Shown here one piece after another: positions 43,887 to 52,415 of a stretch of DNA of 64,000 bases. The notes beneath the pieces were generated by a model. The model was given only the letters and a program-made list of their open reading frames with translations, was not told where the DNA came from and ran no database searches. This DNA is from G958296245 sp963664035 (lineage in GTDB: Bacteria; Chloroflexota; Dehalococcoidia; Lucifugimonadales; G958296245). The first letter of the stretch is position 1, and each line of letters begins with the position of its first letter. Position numbers and translations under genes: made by a program. Where the stretch lies: assembly GCA_963664035.2 (NCBI GenBank), contig OY760867.2:3452649-3516648 (forward strand). The letters are read 5' to 3'.

Positions 43887-44500
43887 GAGCGCGAGCTTCA
43901 GCCCTGTCCCTTGTCAGATAATCCGCTTGCCGAAGGGACAGTGACGCGGGACCCGCGGGACACCGCCTCGGGTTGGCGGCCCCGACGCTGGACGCGCGCC
44001 GTATGGATGCGGCGCTGATAGTCACGCAGCCGAGGGCGTCCGGCCCCCAAAAGACGGACAATGCACCTTAACAACTGGATAAGTGGCGTCGCCTAACACC
44101 ACACGGCGGGATACCACCTGGCATTCCCGATGCCAGTACCCTCGCGCCCATTCGACCTCGAGCGGTCGTAGCTGAGACGGCGGGCCTGTCTGCTACAGGC
44201 AGGCACCGGCCTGCCGTGGCCTTTCACGGTCGTCGCTCCCAATCGAGAATCGGACAGTGTTGCAGCACAGGGGAACGGTAGGCTCCGCTTGGGACATCCA
44301 CCTTTGTCGTCGTAGACCCTGCCGTGCGGACTGTCTGCTGAAATGCGGGCTAACACGAAAGGCGCATACACCCCCGGCAGCCCGACGGGTCCCGGGGGAT
44401 CATGGATCCGGGCGGCGTCCAGGCCCAACTCACAGCCCACGCCCCGCGGCAGGGGGCCGTACCCCATCTGCCGCGGGTGCGCGAGCCTGCCGAAGGCAGT
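43887..44500 (+). ncRNA. Candidate long structured RNA (possible HEARO/omega-RNA-like or ribozyme relic)
   Basis: No coding sequence fits here, yet perfect hairpins follow one another: TGTCCCTT (43905-43912) with AAGGGACA (43933-43940); GCGCCG (43996-44001) with CGGCGC (44010-44015); CTGGCAT (44118-44124) with ATGCCAG (44130-44136); GCCTGT (44184-44189) with ACAGGC (44195-44200). More short stems lie between. A strong promoter sits just upstream. Size and density suit a structured RNA. An IS200/IS605-associated guide RNA without its nuclease gene is one guess; the class is unproven and both ends are approximate. Confidence 0.4.
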
Positions 44501-44550
44501 CTTGTGGTGGGCGGGTGGGGACTCAACCCTCCCGTAGGTGATGGATTAGG

Positions 44551-44683
44551 ACGGCCCAAAATCCTCCACCTAAATAGCGATGGCGCTTCAGGCAAGGGGA
44601 GGGCTGGTTTGAAACCAGCCCCTACGGGGTGATGGCCGATAGACATGGCGCTGAGCATGGAGGCGGTGGATTTGGGACGGCCG
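44551..44683 (-). repeat. Repeat family A, copy 6 (inverted), with a partial duplicate to 44765
   Basis: The copy runs from GGCCCAAAATCCTCCACCTA to GGCGGTGGATTTGGGACGGC with the palindrome inside. A second partial copy (GGCCGATAGACATGGCGCTG to GGTGGATTTGGGGCGGCC) follows at 44705-44765, implying tandem duplication of its right end. Confidence 0.82.
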
Positions 44684-44830
44684 TGCCGTTCCCGCGCCCC
44701 GGCGGGGTGGTGGCCGATAGACATGGCGCTGAGCGTGGAGGCGGTGGATTTGGGGCGGCCGTGTGGTTCCCGCGCCCCGGCGGCAGGCTCGTCCGCGCGG
44801 AAGGAGCCAGGCGTGGATGGGCCTCCACCC

Positions 44831-46795
44831 CTAGGGAAGAAGGTAGGTCCCGCCCGCGCCCGCGGGGCTTGCCTGGCCATGGCTATTGCGTCCCCAGCAC
44901 AGGGCGGAGCCGTCTCGAATCAGCCCGCAGGTGTGATACCCCCAGGCGCTGACCGCCACGAAGCCGTAGCCGGTCGGCGCGTCCGCCTGGCCATACTCAT
45001 TGTCTCCCCAGCACACTACGGCGCCGTCTTCGCGCAGGCCGCAGGTGTGATCGAGCCCGGCGCTGATGGCCGTGAACGCGCTTCCGGGCGGGTTTGCCTG
45101 GCCAGAGTGATTCCATCCCCAGCACACTGCTGTGCCGTCTCCGCGCAGGCCGCAGGTGTGATGGTCCCCGGCGCTGATGGCCGTGAAGCGCTCGTCCGTC
45201 GGCGGGCTCGACCGGCCATCCTCGTTGCTTCCCCAGCACATCGTCAGGCCGTCTTCACGCAGGCCGCAGGCGTGGGCCCACCCGGCGCTGATGGCCGTGA
45301 ACACGCTTCCGGGCGGGCTTGCCTGGCCGTACTCATCGTATCCCCAGCACACGGCCTTGCCGTCTTCGCGCAGGCCGCAGGTGTGATGGTACCCGGCGTC
45401 GATGGCCGTGAAGCGATCGTCCCTCGGCGGGCTCGACCGGCCGTCCTCGTTGCTTCCCCAGCACACGGCCCTGCCGCCCTCGCGCAGGCCGCAGGTGTGC
45501 CTACTCCCGGCGCTGATGGCCGTGAACCGCTCGTCCGCCGGCGGGCTCGACCGGCCATCTCCATCGGACCCCCAGCACACGGCCGCGCCGTTTTCGCGCA
45601 GGCCGCATGTGTGCTCACTCCCGGCGCTGATGGTCTCGCCGCGGACCGCCGCCTGTTGCGCGGCGTCGCCGCTGACGGAGACTGCGGCAAGCTCAACGGC
45701 GTAACCCTGCTGGTCGGTCGCCGTTCCGGTCGCCGGGCTTCGAGCGCAGTCCGTGTATTCGACGGCGCACAGCCAGCCTCGGATCCGAATCGGTAGCTCG
45801 CCGCCGCGCTTCGGCGTTATCCGCAGCGCGAGCTTCCTGTCGTCCGACGTCGACCACGAGGCGTCGTCAGCCTCCACCAGGAGGTGCCCGGCGGCGAACC
45901 GCCTGTTGTTCTCACTGTGGTATATCGACGCGCCGGGCTGGTGGAATGTGACGCTCGACAGGCCGCTCGTGTAGTCGACGGCCACCACTGCCGCGAGGGA
46001 AGACGAGTACCCGCCGGTCGAGCCGCCCGCAGACGTCAGCGAGGGAAACGAGACCGATATGCCGCCGCGCTCACCCGGCTGTTGGAGGTCGTACATCCGC
46101 ACGGTGAGTGTGAAGCTCTCGCCGCCCGCGACGCCGGACTTGGAGGCTACCCACTCCAGCCTGAAGGGCTGCTGCGCGGGCGTGTCGGGCATCGGCGTGG
46201 GCGTGTCGGGCGTAGGGGTGGGCGACGCCACGGCCACGGGCGCCTCTTTGACGACTTCCACGATCTTCTCCACCTCGACGATCTTCTCCACTTCTACGAT
46301 CTTCTCGACGGGCACTTCCTTGACGACTTCGACGATCTTCTCCACCTCGACTTCCTTGACGACCTCGACGGGAACCTCCTTGACGACCTCCCTGACGACC
46401 TCGACGGGAACCTCCTTGACGACCTCTCTGACGACCTCGACGGGAACCTCCTTGACGACCTCCTTGACGACCTCGACGGGCACCTCCTTAACCACTTCGA
46501 CGACCTTCTCGACCTCGACCACCTTCTCTACGGGTACCTCTTTGACCACCTCGACGACCTTCTCGACTTCGACTTCCTTGACGACCTCGACGGGGACCTC
46601 AACGGGCACCTCGACTTCCCTGACGACCTCTACCTCGACGATCTTCTCGACCACCTGGGGTTCCGACGCGCCGCAGCTTGCGGCGGCCAGCGCGAGGAGC
46701 GCCGCCAGTACGGCGACGGCGGCACGGCGGAGATTACGCGGCGCGGCGTGGAGGGCCGGCGCGGGATCGATCGGCATATCCGAGGGCGGCGTCAT
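44831..46795 (-). CDS. RCC1-like beta-propeller lipoprotein, long paralogue with extra domain
   Basis: This 654-residue protein has the same signal region as the short paralogue (C41 in LAAASCG). The Val/Glu/Lys segment is expanded to about residues 48-190 by repetition of VEVVKEVPVE-type units. An inserted beta-rich domain (about 215-375, FRLEWVASKSGVAGGESFTL) precedes seven RCC1-like repeats. The inserted domain resembles cohesin- or Ig-like extracellular modules, not firmly assigned. ATG 46795 has CAGGAGGACTACTGCC upstream. Both genes end in the same GAGGTYLLP. Confidence 0.85.
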   Translation of the reverse strand: MTPPSDMPIDPAPALHAAPRNLRRAAVAVLAALLALAAASCGASEPQVVEKIVEVEVVREVEVPVEVPVEVVKEVEVEKVVEVVKEVPVEKVVEVEKVVEVVKEVPVEVVKEVVKEVPVEVVREVVKEVPVEVVREVVKEVPVEVVKEVEVEKIVEVVKEVPVEKIVEVEKIVEVEKIVEVVKEAPVAVASPTPTPDTPTPMPDTPAQQPFRLEWVASKSGVAGGESFTLTVRMYDLQQPGERGGISVSFPSLTSAGGSTGGYSSSLAAVVAVDYTSGLSSVTFHQPGASIYHSENNRRFAAGHLLVEADDASWSTSDDRKLALRITPKRGGELPIRIRGWLCAVEYTDCARSPATGTATDQQGYAVELAAVSVSGDAAQQAAVRGETISAGSEHTCGLRENGAAVCWGSDGDGRSSPPADERFTAISAGSRHTCGLREGGRAVCWGSNEDGRSSPPRDDRFTAIDAGYHHTCGLREDGKAVCWGYDEYGQASPPGSVFTAISAGWAHACGLREDGLTMCWGSNEDGRSSPPTDERFTAISAGDHHTCGLRGDGTAVCWGWNHSGQANPPGSAFTAISAGLDHTCGLREDGAVVCWGDNEYGQADAPTGYGFVAVSAWGYHTCGLIRDGSALCWGRNSHGQASPAGAGGTYLLP

Positions 46796-47228
46796 GGCAG
46801 TAGTCCTCCTGCGGGGCATGTCCGCCGTATTCTACACGCCGCCCGGCCCCACGTCATGGGACCTAGAACTATGAAGTCATGGGATCTAGGACTATACCGG
46901 TTCGGCGTGATGCGACCATAGAACGAGATGGTATAACGACGGGTGTGGGGTGCGGGGCGGCAGCCATCCGGTAGGGGCAACCCTCGTGGTTGCCTCCCAT
47001 CGGATTGGGTACCCACAAGGGGTACCCCTACGGAGCCTCCCATCGGATTGGGTACCCACATGCCTGATCCTGGGAATCCCGATTCAGACAAATTCCCATC
47101 ATCCCCATCACGCGCATCACGCGAATCACAGTTCATACGAGGCCGGGGACTGGGTTCCCGCCCCGTATCGGGGTACGGGGTGACGTTCTTTCGCCGGTAT
47201 GACGGTGGTGGGGTATGGTATGAGAGGT
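46796..47228. other. Intergenic region with short direct repeats, no gene
   Basis: The part next to the RCC1-like gene (to about 46920) matches the region upstream of the other paralogue. A 26-bp direct repeat beginning GCCTCCCATCGGATTGGGTA lies at 46992-47017 and 47035-47060. GGCAACCCTCGTGGTTGCC at about 46977-46995 forms a hairpin. I see no coding sequence. Confidence 0.65.
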
Positions 47229-48812
47229 TCAGGGAATCCCGGGGGCGGGGAGCGCCTGGAGCGGTTCGCCGTAGTCGGACGCGATGTTGTAGAGGGCGAC
47301 GAACAGGAACACCGCCGCTACGAAGCCGACTTGCGCGGCGCGTACCGCGCGGCCTTCCATCCAACCCAGCAGCCAGTGGACCGCGAACCCCGCGTATGCG
47401 AAGACGGCGGGGGCGGCCGCGAACAGCAGGTCATCCGGCCCCCGCGCGGCGGTCAGGCCGCCCGCCAGGACGGCGCACGCGAACAGCGCCCACAGCATCA
47501 CGTGCCGCCGGTCACCCAGCCGCCGCAGTCCTACGAGCAGCCCGACGGCGGCGAGCAGGCCGGTCGCCGGGTCGAGCAGCCGCCGCGAGTCCTCCCCCGG
47601 CCAGAGCAGGGCGCGCGCCGCGCCGACGACGCTTCCGAGAGCGTGGCGGCCCTGTTCCATCACCCCACCCGCCTCCCGGTAGTCCGGGGAGATCGAGGCC
47701 AGGATGTCCCCGGCGTTGAGCGCCAGCGGCGCCAGCGCGACGGCCGCGACCGCGATATACAGCCGCGCGCCGCGCGCCGCCTCCGCCGGCGTATCGTCCG
47801 TGAAGAGGAGCTCGCGGGCCCAGAGCAGCATGACCGCCGCCGCGAAGACCAGGAAGGCGCTGTGGAAGTAGGCGCTCGCCCCGAAGGCGACGGCGGCGAG
47901 CGCCAGCAGCCAGCGGCGCGCCCTGGGCCGCCCGGCTCCCGCCATGCCTGCCAGCAGCGCGGCTAGCGCGAGTAGCTGCAGGAGCAGGAACCCCGCCACG
48001 GGCAGCGCGTGGCCGCCGTACCAGAGGTGCCACCCGCTGAGGGCGAGCACCAGGGTTGCGAACAACGCGGCCCTGCGGGCGAAGACGGCCAGGCACATGG
48101 CGTAGAACGCGGCCAGCGAGGCCGCGCCCAGCAGCGCCGACGCCATGCGGACCGCCGCGGGCGAGCTCCCGAAGATCTCCGTCCAGCCGCCGAGGAGGTA
48201 GGGGTAGCCGGCGGGCTGCCCCGTGGACTCCGACCACAGCGCCGCTGGGAAGGCGCGCGCGGCGTCCGCGGCAGCGTCGAGATATGCCGTCTCCGCCGCC
48301 AGCAGCGCCGCGGAGCCGTCGACGCCGAATACCCGTATGAGCATGCCCGCCGCCAGCACCAGCGCTGCCGCCGCGACCCAGCCGTCCCACGCGGGGAAAG
48401 CCCGAGTGGCGGCTCCAGGGGCGCGGGCCGCCGTCTCGGCCGCTTCCGGCTCGCCGGCGGGGACGGGCGCGAGCGAGCCGCCGCAACGGCCGCAGAAGGC
48501 CGCCGTCTGCCGGTTTTGGGCGCCGCAGCGAGGGCAGGCCGAAGACGCCGTCACGCCGCCGGCGGCCACGGCCACGGGCGCGAGCGCGAGCAAGCCGCCG
48601 CAACGGCCGCAGTAGGCCGCCGCCCGCCGGTTTTGGGCGGCGCATCGAGGGCAGGCCGGAGGCGGGGCAGGGGCAGCGCGGGGAGCGACCTCGGCGGCGT
48701 GGGGGCGACCGGCGCCGCGGGCGAAGACGGGGGTCATCGGCGCGCCGCAGCGGCCGCAGTAGGACGCGGCATGGCGGTTTTGGGCGGCGCATCGCTGGCA
48801 GGCCAGTGGCAG
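47229..48812 (-). CDS. Triple zinc-ribbon, polytopic membrane protein (glycosyltransferase 39-like)
   Basis: The frame encodes three N-terminal zinc ribbons of the CxxC-15-CxxC type (CQRCAAQNRHAASYCGRCG, then two more within about 90 residues). About ten hydrophobic segments follow, with a GYPYLLGGWTEIFG luminal loop reminiscent of PMT/ArnT-like glycosyltransferases. The catalytic role is unproven. No ATG, GTG or TTG suits the first ribbon: the best start is CTG 48812, after GGGAGG. The frame is open further upstream, antisense to nothing but in another frame of the SDR gene. Confidence 0.65.
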   Translation of the reverse strand: MPLACQRCAAQNRHAASYCGRCGAPMTPVFARGAGRPHAAEVAPRAAPAPPPACPRCAAQNRRAAAYCGRCGGLLALAPVAVAAGGVTASSACPRCGAQNRQTAAFCGRCGGSLAPVPAGEPEAAETAARAPGAATRAFPAWDGWVAAAALVLAAGMLIRVFGVDGSAALLAAETAYLDAAADAARAFPAALWSESTGQPAGYPYLLGGWTEIFGSSPAAVRMASALLGAASLAAFYAMCLAVFARRAALFATLVLALSGWHLWYGGHALPVAGFLLLQLLALAALLAGMAGAGRPRARRWLLALAAVAFGASAYFHSAFLVFAAAVMLLWARELLFTDDTPAEAARGARLYIAVAAVALAPLALNAGDILASISPDYREAGGVMEQGRHALGSVVGAARALLWPGEDSRRLLDPATGLLAAVGLLVGLRRLGDRRHVMLWALFACAVLAGGLTAARGPDDLLFAAAPAVFAYAGFAVHWLLGWMEGRAVRAAQVGFVAAVFLFVALYNIASDYGEPLQALPAPGIP

Positions 48813-48823
48813 GGCGGGCCTCC

Positions 48824-49582
48824 CTATGCGTGGGCCATCGCGCCGCCGTCCACGTACACCATCTGCCCGGTGACGAAGTCGCAGGCGTCGGAGGCGAGGT
48901 ACACGAGAAGGCCGCAGAGGTCGGAGGGGTGGCCCTTGCGCTTCGACGGGATGAACCGCACCAGGAGCTCCCGTTCGTCCTCCTCCGTGGGCGCCTCCGT
49001 GCTCAGCCACCCGGCGCCGATGGCGTTGACGCGCACGTTGCGCCGCGCCCACTCGAGGCCCAGCGCGGCTGTAAGCTGCTTGACGGCGCCCTGCGCCGCG
49101 CAGGCAGCGGTGGAGTTGGCGAGGCCCCGTTCGGCCAGCCCCGACCCGACGTTGATGATGCGGCCCCCGCCCTGCGCCAGCATCCGCCGCCCCACGGCCC
49201 TGCACAGCAGGAACGTCGTCCTCACGTTGAAGGCCATGACGGCGTCCCACTCCGCGTCGGTCGTCTCCACCAGGGGCTTCCCGAAGTCGACTTGCGCGTT
49301 GTTCACGAGGATGTCTATGCCGCCGAACCGGTCCGCGGCGGCGGCGACAACGCGCTCGACCTCCTCCGACCTGGTCAGGTCGGCCTCCACCGCCAGCGCC
49401 TTGCGCCCATGCGCCCGGACCGACCGCGCCGCTTCGTACACGTCCGAGCCTGCGCAGCCGGCGAGCGCCACGTCCGCCCCCGCCTCCGCCAGCGCGCCCG
49501 CGAAGTGGGGCGTCCAGCCCCTGCCGTCGCCCGTCACGAGGGCGGCCCTGCCCGTTAGGTCCCACGCGCTATTCCCCGGCAT
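48824..49582 (-). CDS. SDR-family protein with degenerate active site
   Basis: This 252-residue protein has the classical short-chain dehydrogenase fold (DILVNNAQVDFGKPL, GGGRIINVGSGLAERG, VRVNAIGAGWLSTEAP, VTGQMVYVDGGAMAHA). The YxxxK catalytic pair is missing: the segment reads TAACAAQGAVKQL, with Ala and Gln in the Tyr and Lys positions. The cofactor loop TGDGRGWT also lacks the final Gly. It may be a non-enzymatic partner of the intact SDR upstream, whose gene it overlaps by 14 bases. Confidence 0.85.
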   Translation of the reverse strand: MPGNSAWDLTGRAALVTGDGRGWTPHFAGALAEAGADVALAGCAGSDVYEAARSVRAHGRKALAVEADLTRSEEVERVVAAAADRFGGIDILVNNAQVDFGKPLVETTDAEWDAVMAFNVRTTFLLCRAVGRRMLAQGGGRIINVGSGLAERGLANSTAACAAQGAVKQLTAALGLEWARRNVRVNAIGAGWLSTEAPTEEDERELLVRFIPSKRKGHPSDLCGLLVYLASDACDFVTGQMVYVDGGAMAHA

Positions 49583-50390
49583 CGCGCTCCGCCTCCAGCG
49601 GGATCATGGGCGCGTGGCCCGTGGGGGCGTATCCGCCGGCCAGCGCGCCGCCGTCGATGGCGAACGTGGCGCCGTTCATATAGTCGGACGCGCGGGAGGC
49701 GAGCAGCACGACCGCCGGGCCTATCTCCCGCGGCCGCCCCGTCCTCCCCACCGGGATCAGCTCTCCCGACGGCAGTACCTCCCTCGATCCCATCGTGCCC
49801 TCGGTGGGGAACAGGCCCGGCACGAGGCAGGCGCTGGTCACGCCGTACCGGCCCAGGCTGGTTGCCAGCGCGCGGGTAAGCTGGATGATGGCGCCCTTGG
49901 CGCAGGCGTACACGTAGTTGTCGCGGCCCCCGCGCAGGCCAAAGCCGGACGATACGTTGATGATCTTGCCCTCTCCGCGCTCCGACATGTGCTTCGCGAC
50001 CGCCCGCGAGCAGTAGAACGCCCCCGTCAGGTTGGCGTCCAGCACGCGGCGCCATTCGCGGTCGTCGATCTCCCAGATCGGAACGCCCCCCTGGTCGCGG
50101 ACCATGCCCGCGTTGTTGACCAGCACGTCGACCTTGCCGAACTCGTCCATCGTCCGCGCGACCATGCGGGCCACCTGCGCGGAGTCGGTCACGTCCGCGG
50201 GCACGGCGAGGGCGCGCCCGCCCGACGCGGCCGCGAGCCCCGCCGTCTCTTCTATGGGCCCCTCGCGGCGGCCGGCGGCGACCACGGCGGCGCCGGCTTC
50301 GGCCAGCGCCAGGGCCATCTCGCGGCCCAGGCCCGTGCCCCCGCCGGTGACGACGGCGACGCGGCCGTCCAGGTTCAGGTCGTCGAGCAT
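49569..50390 (-). CDS. SDR-family oxidoreductase, intact
   Basis: This 273-residue classical SDR has the NAD(P) motif TGGGTGLG (about residues 16-23), the NNAG motif, catalytic Ser in NVSSGFG and YACAK for the Tyr-Lys pair. The C-terminus reads GATFAIDGGALAGGYAPTG. The substrate is unknown. ATG 50390 has GGAGGTGAAG upstream. It lies eight bases downstream of tgt in a run of same-strand genes. Confidence 0.9.
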   Translation of the reverse strand: MLDDLNLDGRVAVVTGGGTGLGREMALALAEAGAAVVAAGRREGPIEETAGLAAASGGRALAVPADVTDSAQVARMVARTMDEFGKVDVLVNNAGMVRDQGGVPIWEIDDREWRRVLDANLTGAFYCSRAVAKHMSERGEGKIINVSSGFGLRGGRDNYVYACAKGAIIQLTRALATSLGRYGVTSACLVPGLFPTEGTMGSREVLPSGELIPVGRTGRPREIGPAVVLLASRASDYMNGATFAIDGGALAGGYAPTGHAPMIPLEAERDAGE

Positions 50391-50397
50391 CCGCGCT

Positions 50398-51585
50398 TCA
50401 CCTCCGGCCCTGCGCGGCGGCCGCCCTGGAGCGCCGGCGCGAGTCGAGCCACTTCTGCTTCTGCCCCCGGCGGGTCGCCTCGTCGGGAGGGGTGAACCTG
50501 CCGTGGAACGAGGCCCGGAACGCCTCGAACTCCCCATCGACGATCGCTTGCCTCACGTCGGACATCAGCCTCAGCACGAACCGCAGGTTGTGTATGGTGG
50601 CCAGCCGGTACGCCAGCATCTCCTTCGCCTTGAACAGGTGGTGCAGGTATGCGGCTGAGAAGTTGGCGCAAGTGTAGCAGTCGCAGCCCGGCTCCACGGG
50701 CCGCTCCAGCGTCCTGAAGGGGGCCGTGTCGACGTTCAGCCTGCCTGCGCCGACCAGCATGGAGCCGTTGCGGGCTATGCGCGTCGGCAGCACGCAGTCG
50801 AACATGTCCACGCCGCGCGCGACACACTCCACCAGGTCCTCCGGCGACCCCACCCCCATCAGGTACCTCGGCGAGGCGTCGGGGAGCAGGCGCGCCGTCA
50901 GCCCTGCGACGCGGTGCATGTCCGCCTTGGACTCCCCCACGCTGAGGCCGCCGATGGCGTAGCCTGGGAAGCCGATGGCCGCGATCTCCGACGCGGACTT
51001 CTCCCGTAGGTCCGCGTCCAGGCCGCCCTGGACTATGCCGAACAGCACCTGGTCCGGCTTCGTGTGGGCCGCCTTGGAGCGCTCGGCCCACCGCGTGGTC
51101 TGGCGGACGGCGGACTCCACCGACTCGCGCCCGTCCGTCGAGGGCGGGCAGACGTCCAGCGGCATGATGACGTCCGCGCCCAGCCCCTGCTGGCGCTCCA
51201 CCGCGGCCTCCGGGGTGAAGGTGTGGATGCTCCCGTCCAGGTGGGACTTGAAGACGATGGCGTCCTCGGTGATCTTCCTGAGGTGGCTCAGGCTGAAGCC
51301 CTGGAAGCCGCCGCTGTCCGTCAGCACGGGGCCGTCCCAGCCCATGAACCGGTGGAGCCCTCCCAGCCTCTCTATCACCTCCACCCCCGGGCGCAGGTAG
51401 AGATGGTAGGCGTTGCCGAGCACCATTTCGGCGCCCATGCCCCGCAGGTCGCGGGGGTCCACCGCCTTGACCGAGCCCTGGGTGGCGACCGGCATGAATG
51501 CCGGCGTCCGGAGGCCGCCGTGGGCTGTGCGGAGCGTCCCAGCCCTGGCATCGCCGTCCGTCGCCTCGACCTCGAATACACTCAT
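50398..51585 (-). CDS. tgt: Queuine tRNA-ribosyltransferase
   Basis: This 395-residue enzyme exchanges guanine for preQ1 in the wobble position of GUN-anticodon tRNAs. The base-binding Asp D90 is in VLTDSGGFQGFS, the second Asp in MFDCVLPTRIARNG, and the zinc ligands in CDCYTCANFSAAYLHH. ATG 51585 (MSVFEVEATD) is chosen over longer frames. The stop of the TauE/SafE gene lies eight bases upstream. No other queuosine genes are in the window. Confidence 0.95.
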   Translation of the reverse strand: MSVFEVEATDGDARAGTLRTAHGGLRTPAFMPVATQGSVKAVDPRDLRGMGAEMVLGNAYHLYLRPGVEVIERLGGLHRFMGWDGPVLTDSGGFQGFSLSHLRKITEDAIVFKSHLDGSIHTFTPEAAVERQQGLGADVIMPLDVCPPSTDGRESVESAVRQTTRWAERSKAAHTKPDQVLFGIVQGGLDADLREKSASEIAAIGFPGYAIGGLSVGESKADMHRVAGLTARLLPDASPRYLMGVGSPEDLVECVARGVDMFDCVLPTRIARNGSMLVGAGRLNVDTAPFRTLERPVEPGCDCYTCANFSAAYLHHLFKAKEMLAYRLATIHNLRFVLRLMSDVRQAIVDGEFEAFRASFHGRFTPPDEATRRGQKQKWLDSRRRSRAAAAQGRR

Positions 51586-51593
51586 GGCGTCCG

Positions 51594-52415
51594 CTACGAC
51601 TGGAATACGCCCTGCACCAGCAGCCGCAGGCCGATGGCCGCGAGCATCAGCGCCAGCAGCTTGATGATCCATCCCGCGCGGACGGTGGCCGCCGCTTTCG
51701 CGCCGACCTGGCCGCCGACCACCGTTCCTATGCCCATCCAGAGCGCCATGGCCCAATTCACGTTGGCGAGGTACGCGTGTACCGCGGCGCCCGCCGCGGC
51801 GTAGAAGGCCATGGCGAACATCGACGTGGCGACGGCGACGCGGACCGGGAACCGGAAGCCCTCCACGAGCACGGGGGTGCGTACGTAGCCGCCGCCCGTG
51901 CCGAAGAACGCCGACACGAACCCCAGCGCCACGTTGAAGGCGGCCGCCAGCGGCTCGCTGTACTCGTACTCGAAGACCTGGTCATTCTCCGCCTCGATGC
52001 GGCGCTTGACCACCCCGACGCGCAGGAGAGGCCTGGGCCCGGCTTGCTCGGCCTCATCGGACCTGTTGAAGAACAGCCTCACCGCAAGGGCGAGCACCAG
52101 CAGCGCCAGCAGGACCCTGAATATGCCTCCCGCCACCGCCTCGACCACGAAGGGGGCGACGACCGAGCCGGGTATGGCGGCCAGGCCGAATATGACGCCC
52201 GCCCGCCGGTCGACGAGCCCCCTCTTCAGGTAGGCCGGCGAGCTCGTGACGCCGTTGAGGGCCACCAGGGCCAGCGAGGTCCCGGCCACGATGGGCGGCT
52301 CCAGGTCCGTGAGGATCAGCAGCAGGGGCGCCAGGACGACGCCCCCGCCGGCGCCGACCGCCGCGCCAAGCGAACCCGCGCCAAGCCCCAGGAACGTCAG
52401 CCACGGCCAGCTCAC
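51594..52415 (-). CDS. TauE/SafE family sulfite/anion permease
   Basis: This 273-residue membrane protein has about eight hydrophobic segments and the two family motifs: GAGSLGAAVGAGGGVVLAPL near the N-terminus and GFVSAFFGTGGGYVRTPVL in the second half. A hydrophilic loop (VVKRRIEAENDQVFEYEYSE) separates the halves. Members export sulfite, sulfoacetate or related anions. GTG 52415 overlaps the aroKB stop (GTGA), showing translational coupling. Confidence 0.88.
   Translation of the reverse strand: MSWPWLTFLGLGAGSLGAAVGAGGGVVLAPLLLILTDLEPPIVAGTSLALVALNGVTSSPAYLKRGLVDRRAGVIFGLAAIPGSVVAPFVVEAVAGGIFRVLLALLVLALAVRLFFNRSDEAEQAGPRPLLRVGVVKRRIEAENDQVFEYEYSEPLAAAFNVALGFVSAFFGTGGGYVRTPVLVEGFRFPVRVAVATSMFAMAFYAAAGAAVHAYLANVNWAMALWMGIGTVVGGQVGAKAAATVRAGWIIKLLALMLAAIGLRLLVQGVFQS

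Noticed and set aside
43834..44467. Minus-strand frames of 75 and 124 residues in the hairpin-rich region
   Set aside because: No start signals or recognisable domains; more likely chance frames over a structured, non-coding segment.
43887..44500. tmRNA, RNase P RNA or 4.5S RNA
   Set aside because: I could not find the TTCGA T-loop and tag features, the GAGGAAAGTCC core or the GGAAGGAAGCAG loop of these RNAs.
44831..46795. Plus-strand frames with repeated TTSTGTSLTTS
   Set aside because: They are antisense translations of the Val/Glu/Lys stalk region of the RCC1-like lipoprotein.
47229..49565. Single 778-residue protein
   Set aside because: Its first third is a shadow of the SDR gene in another frame; real coding begins near 48812 with the zinc ribbons.
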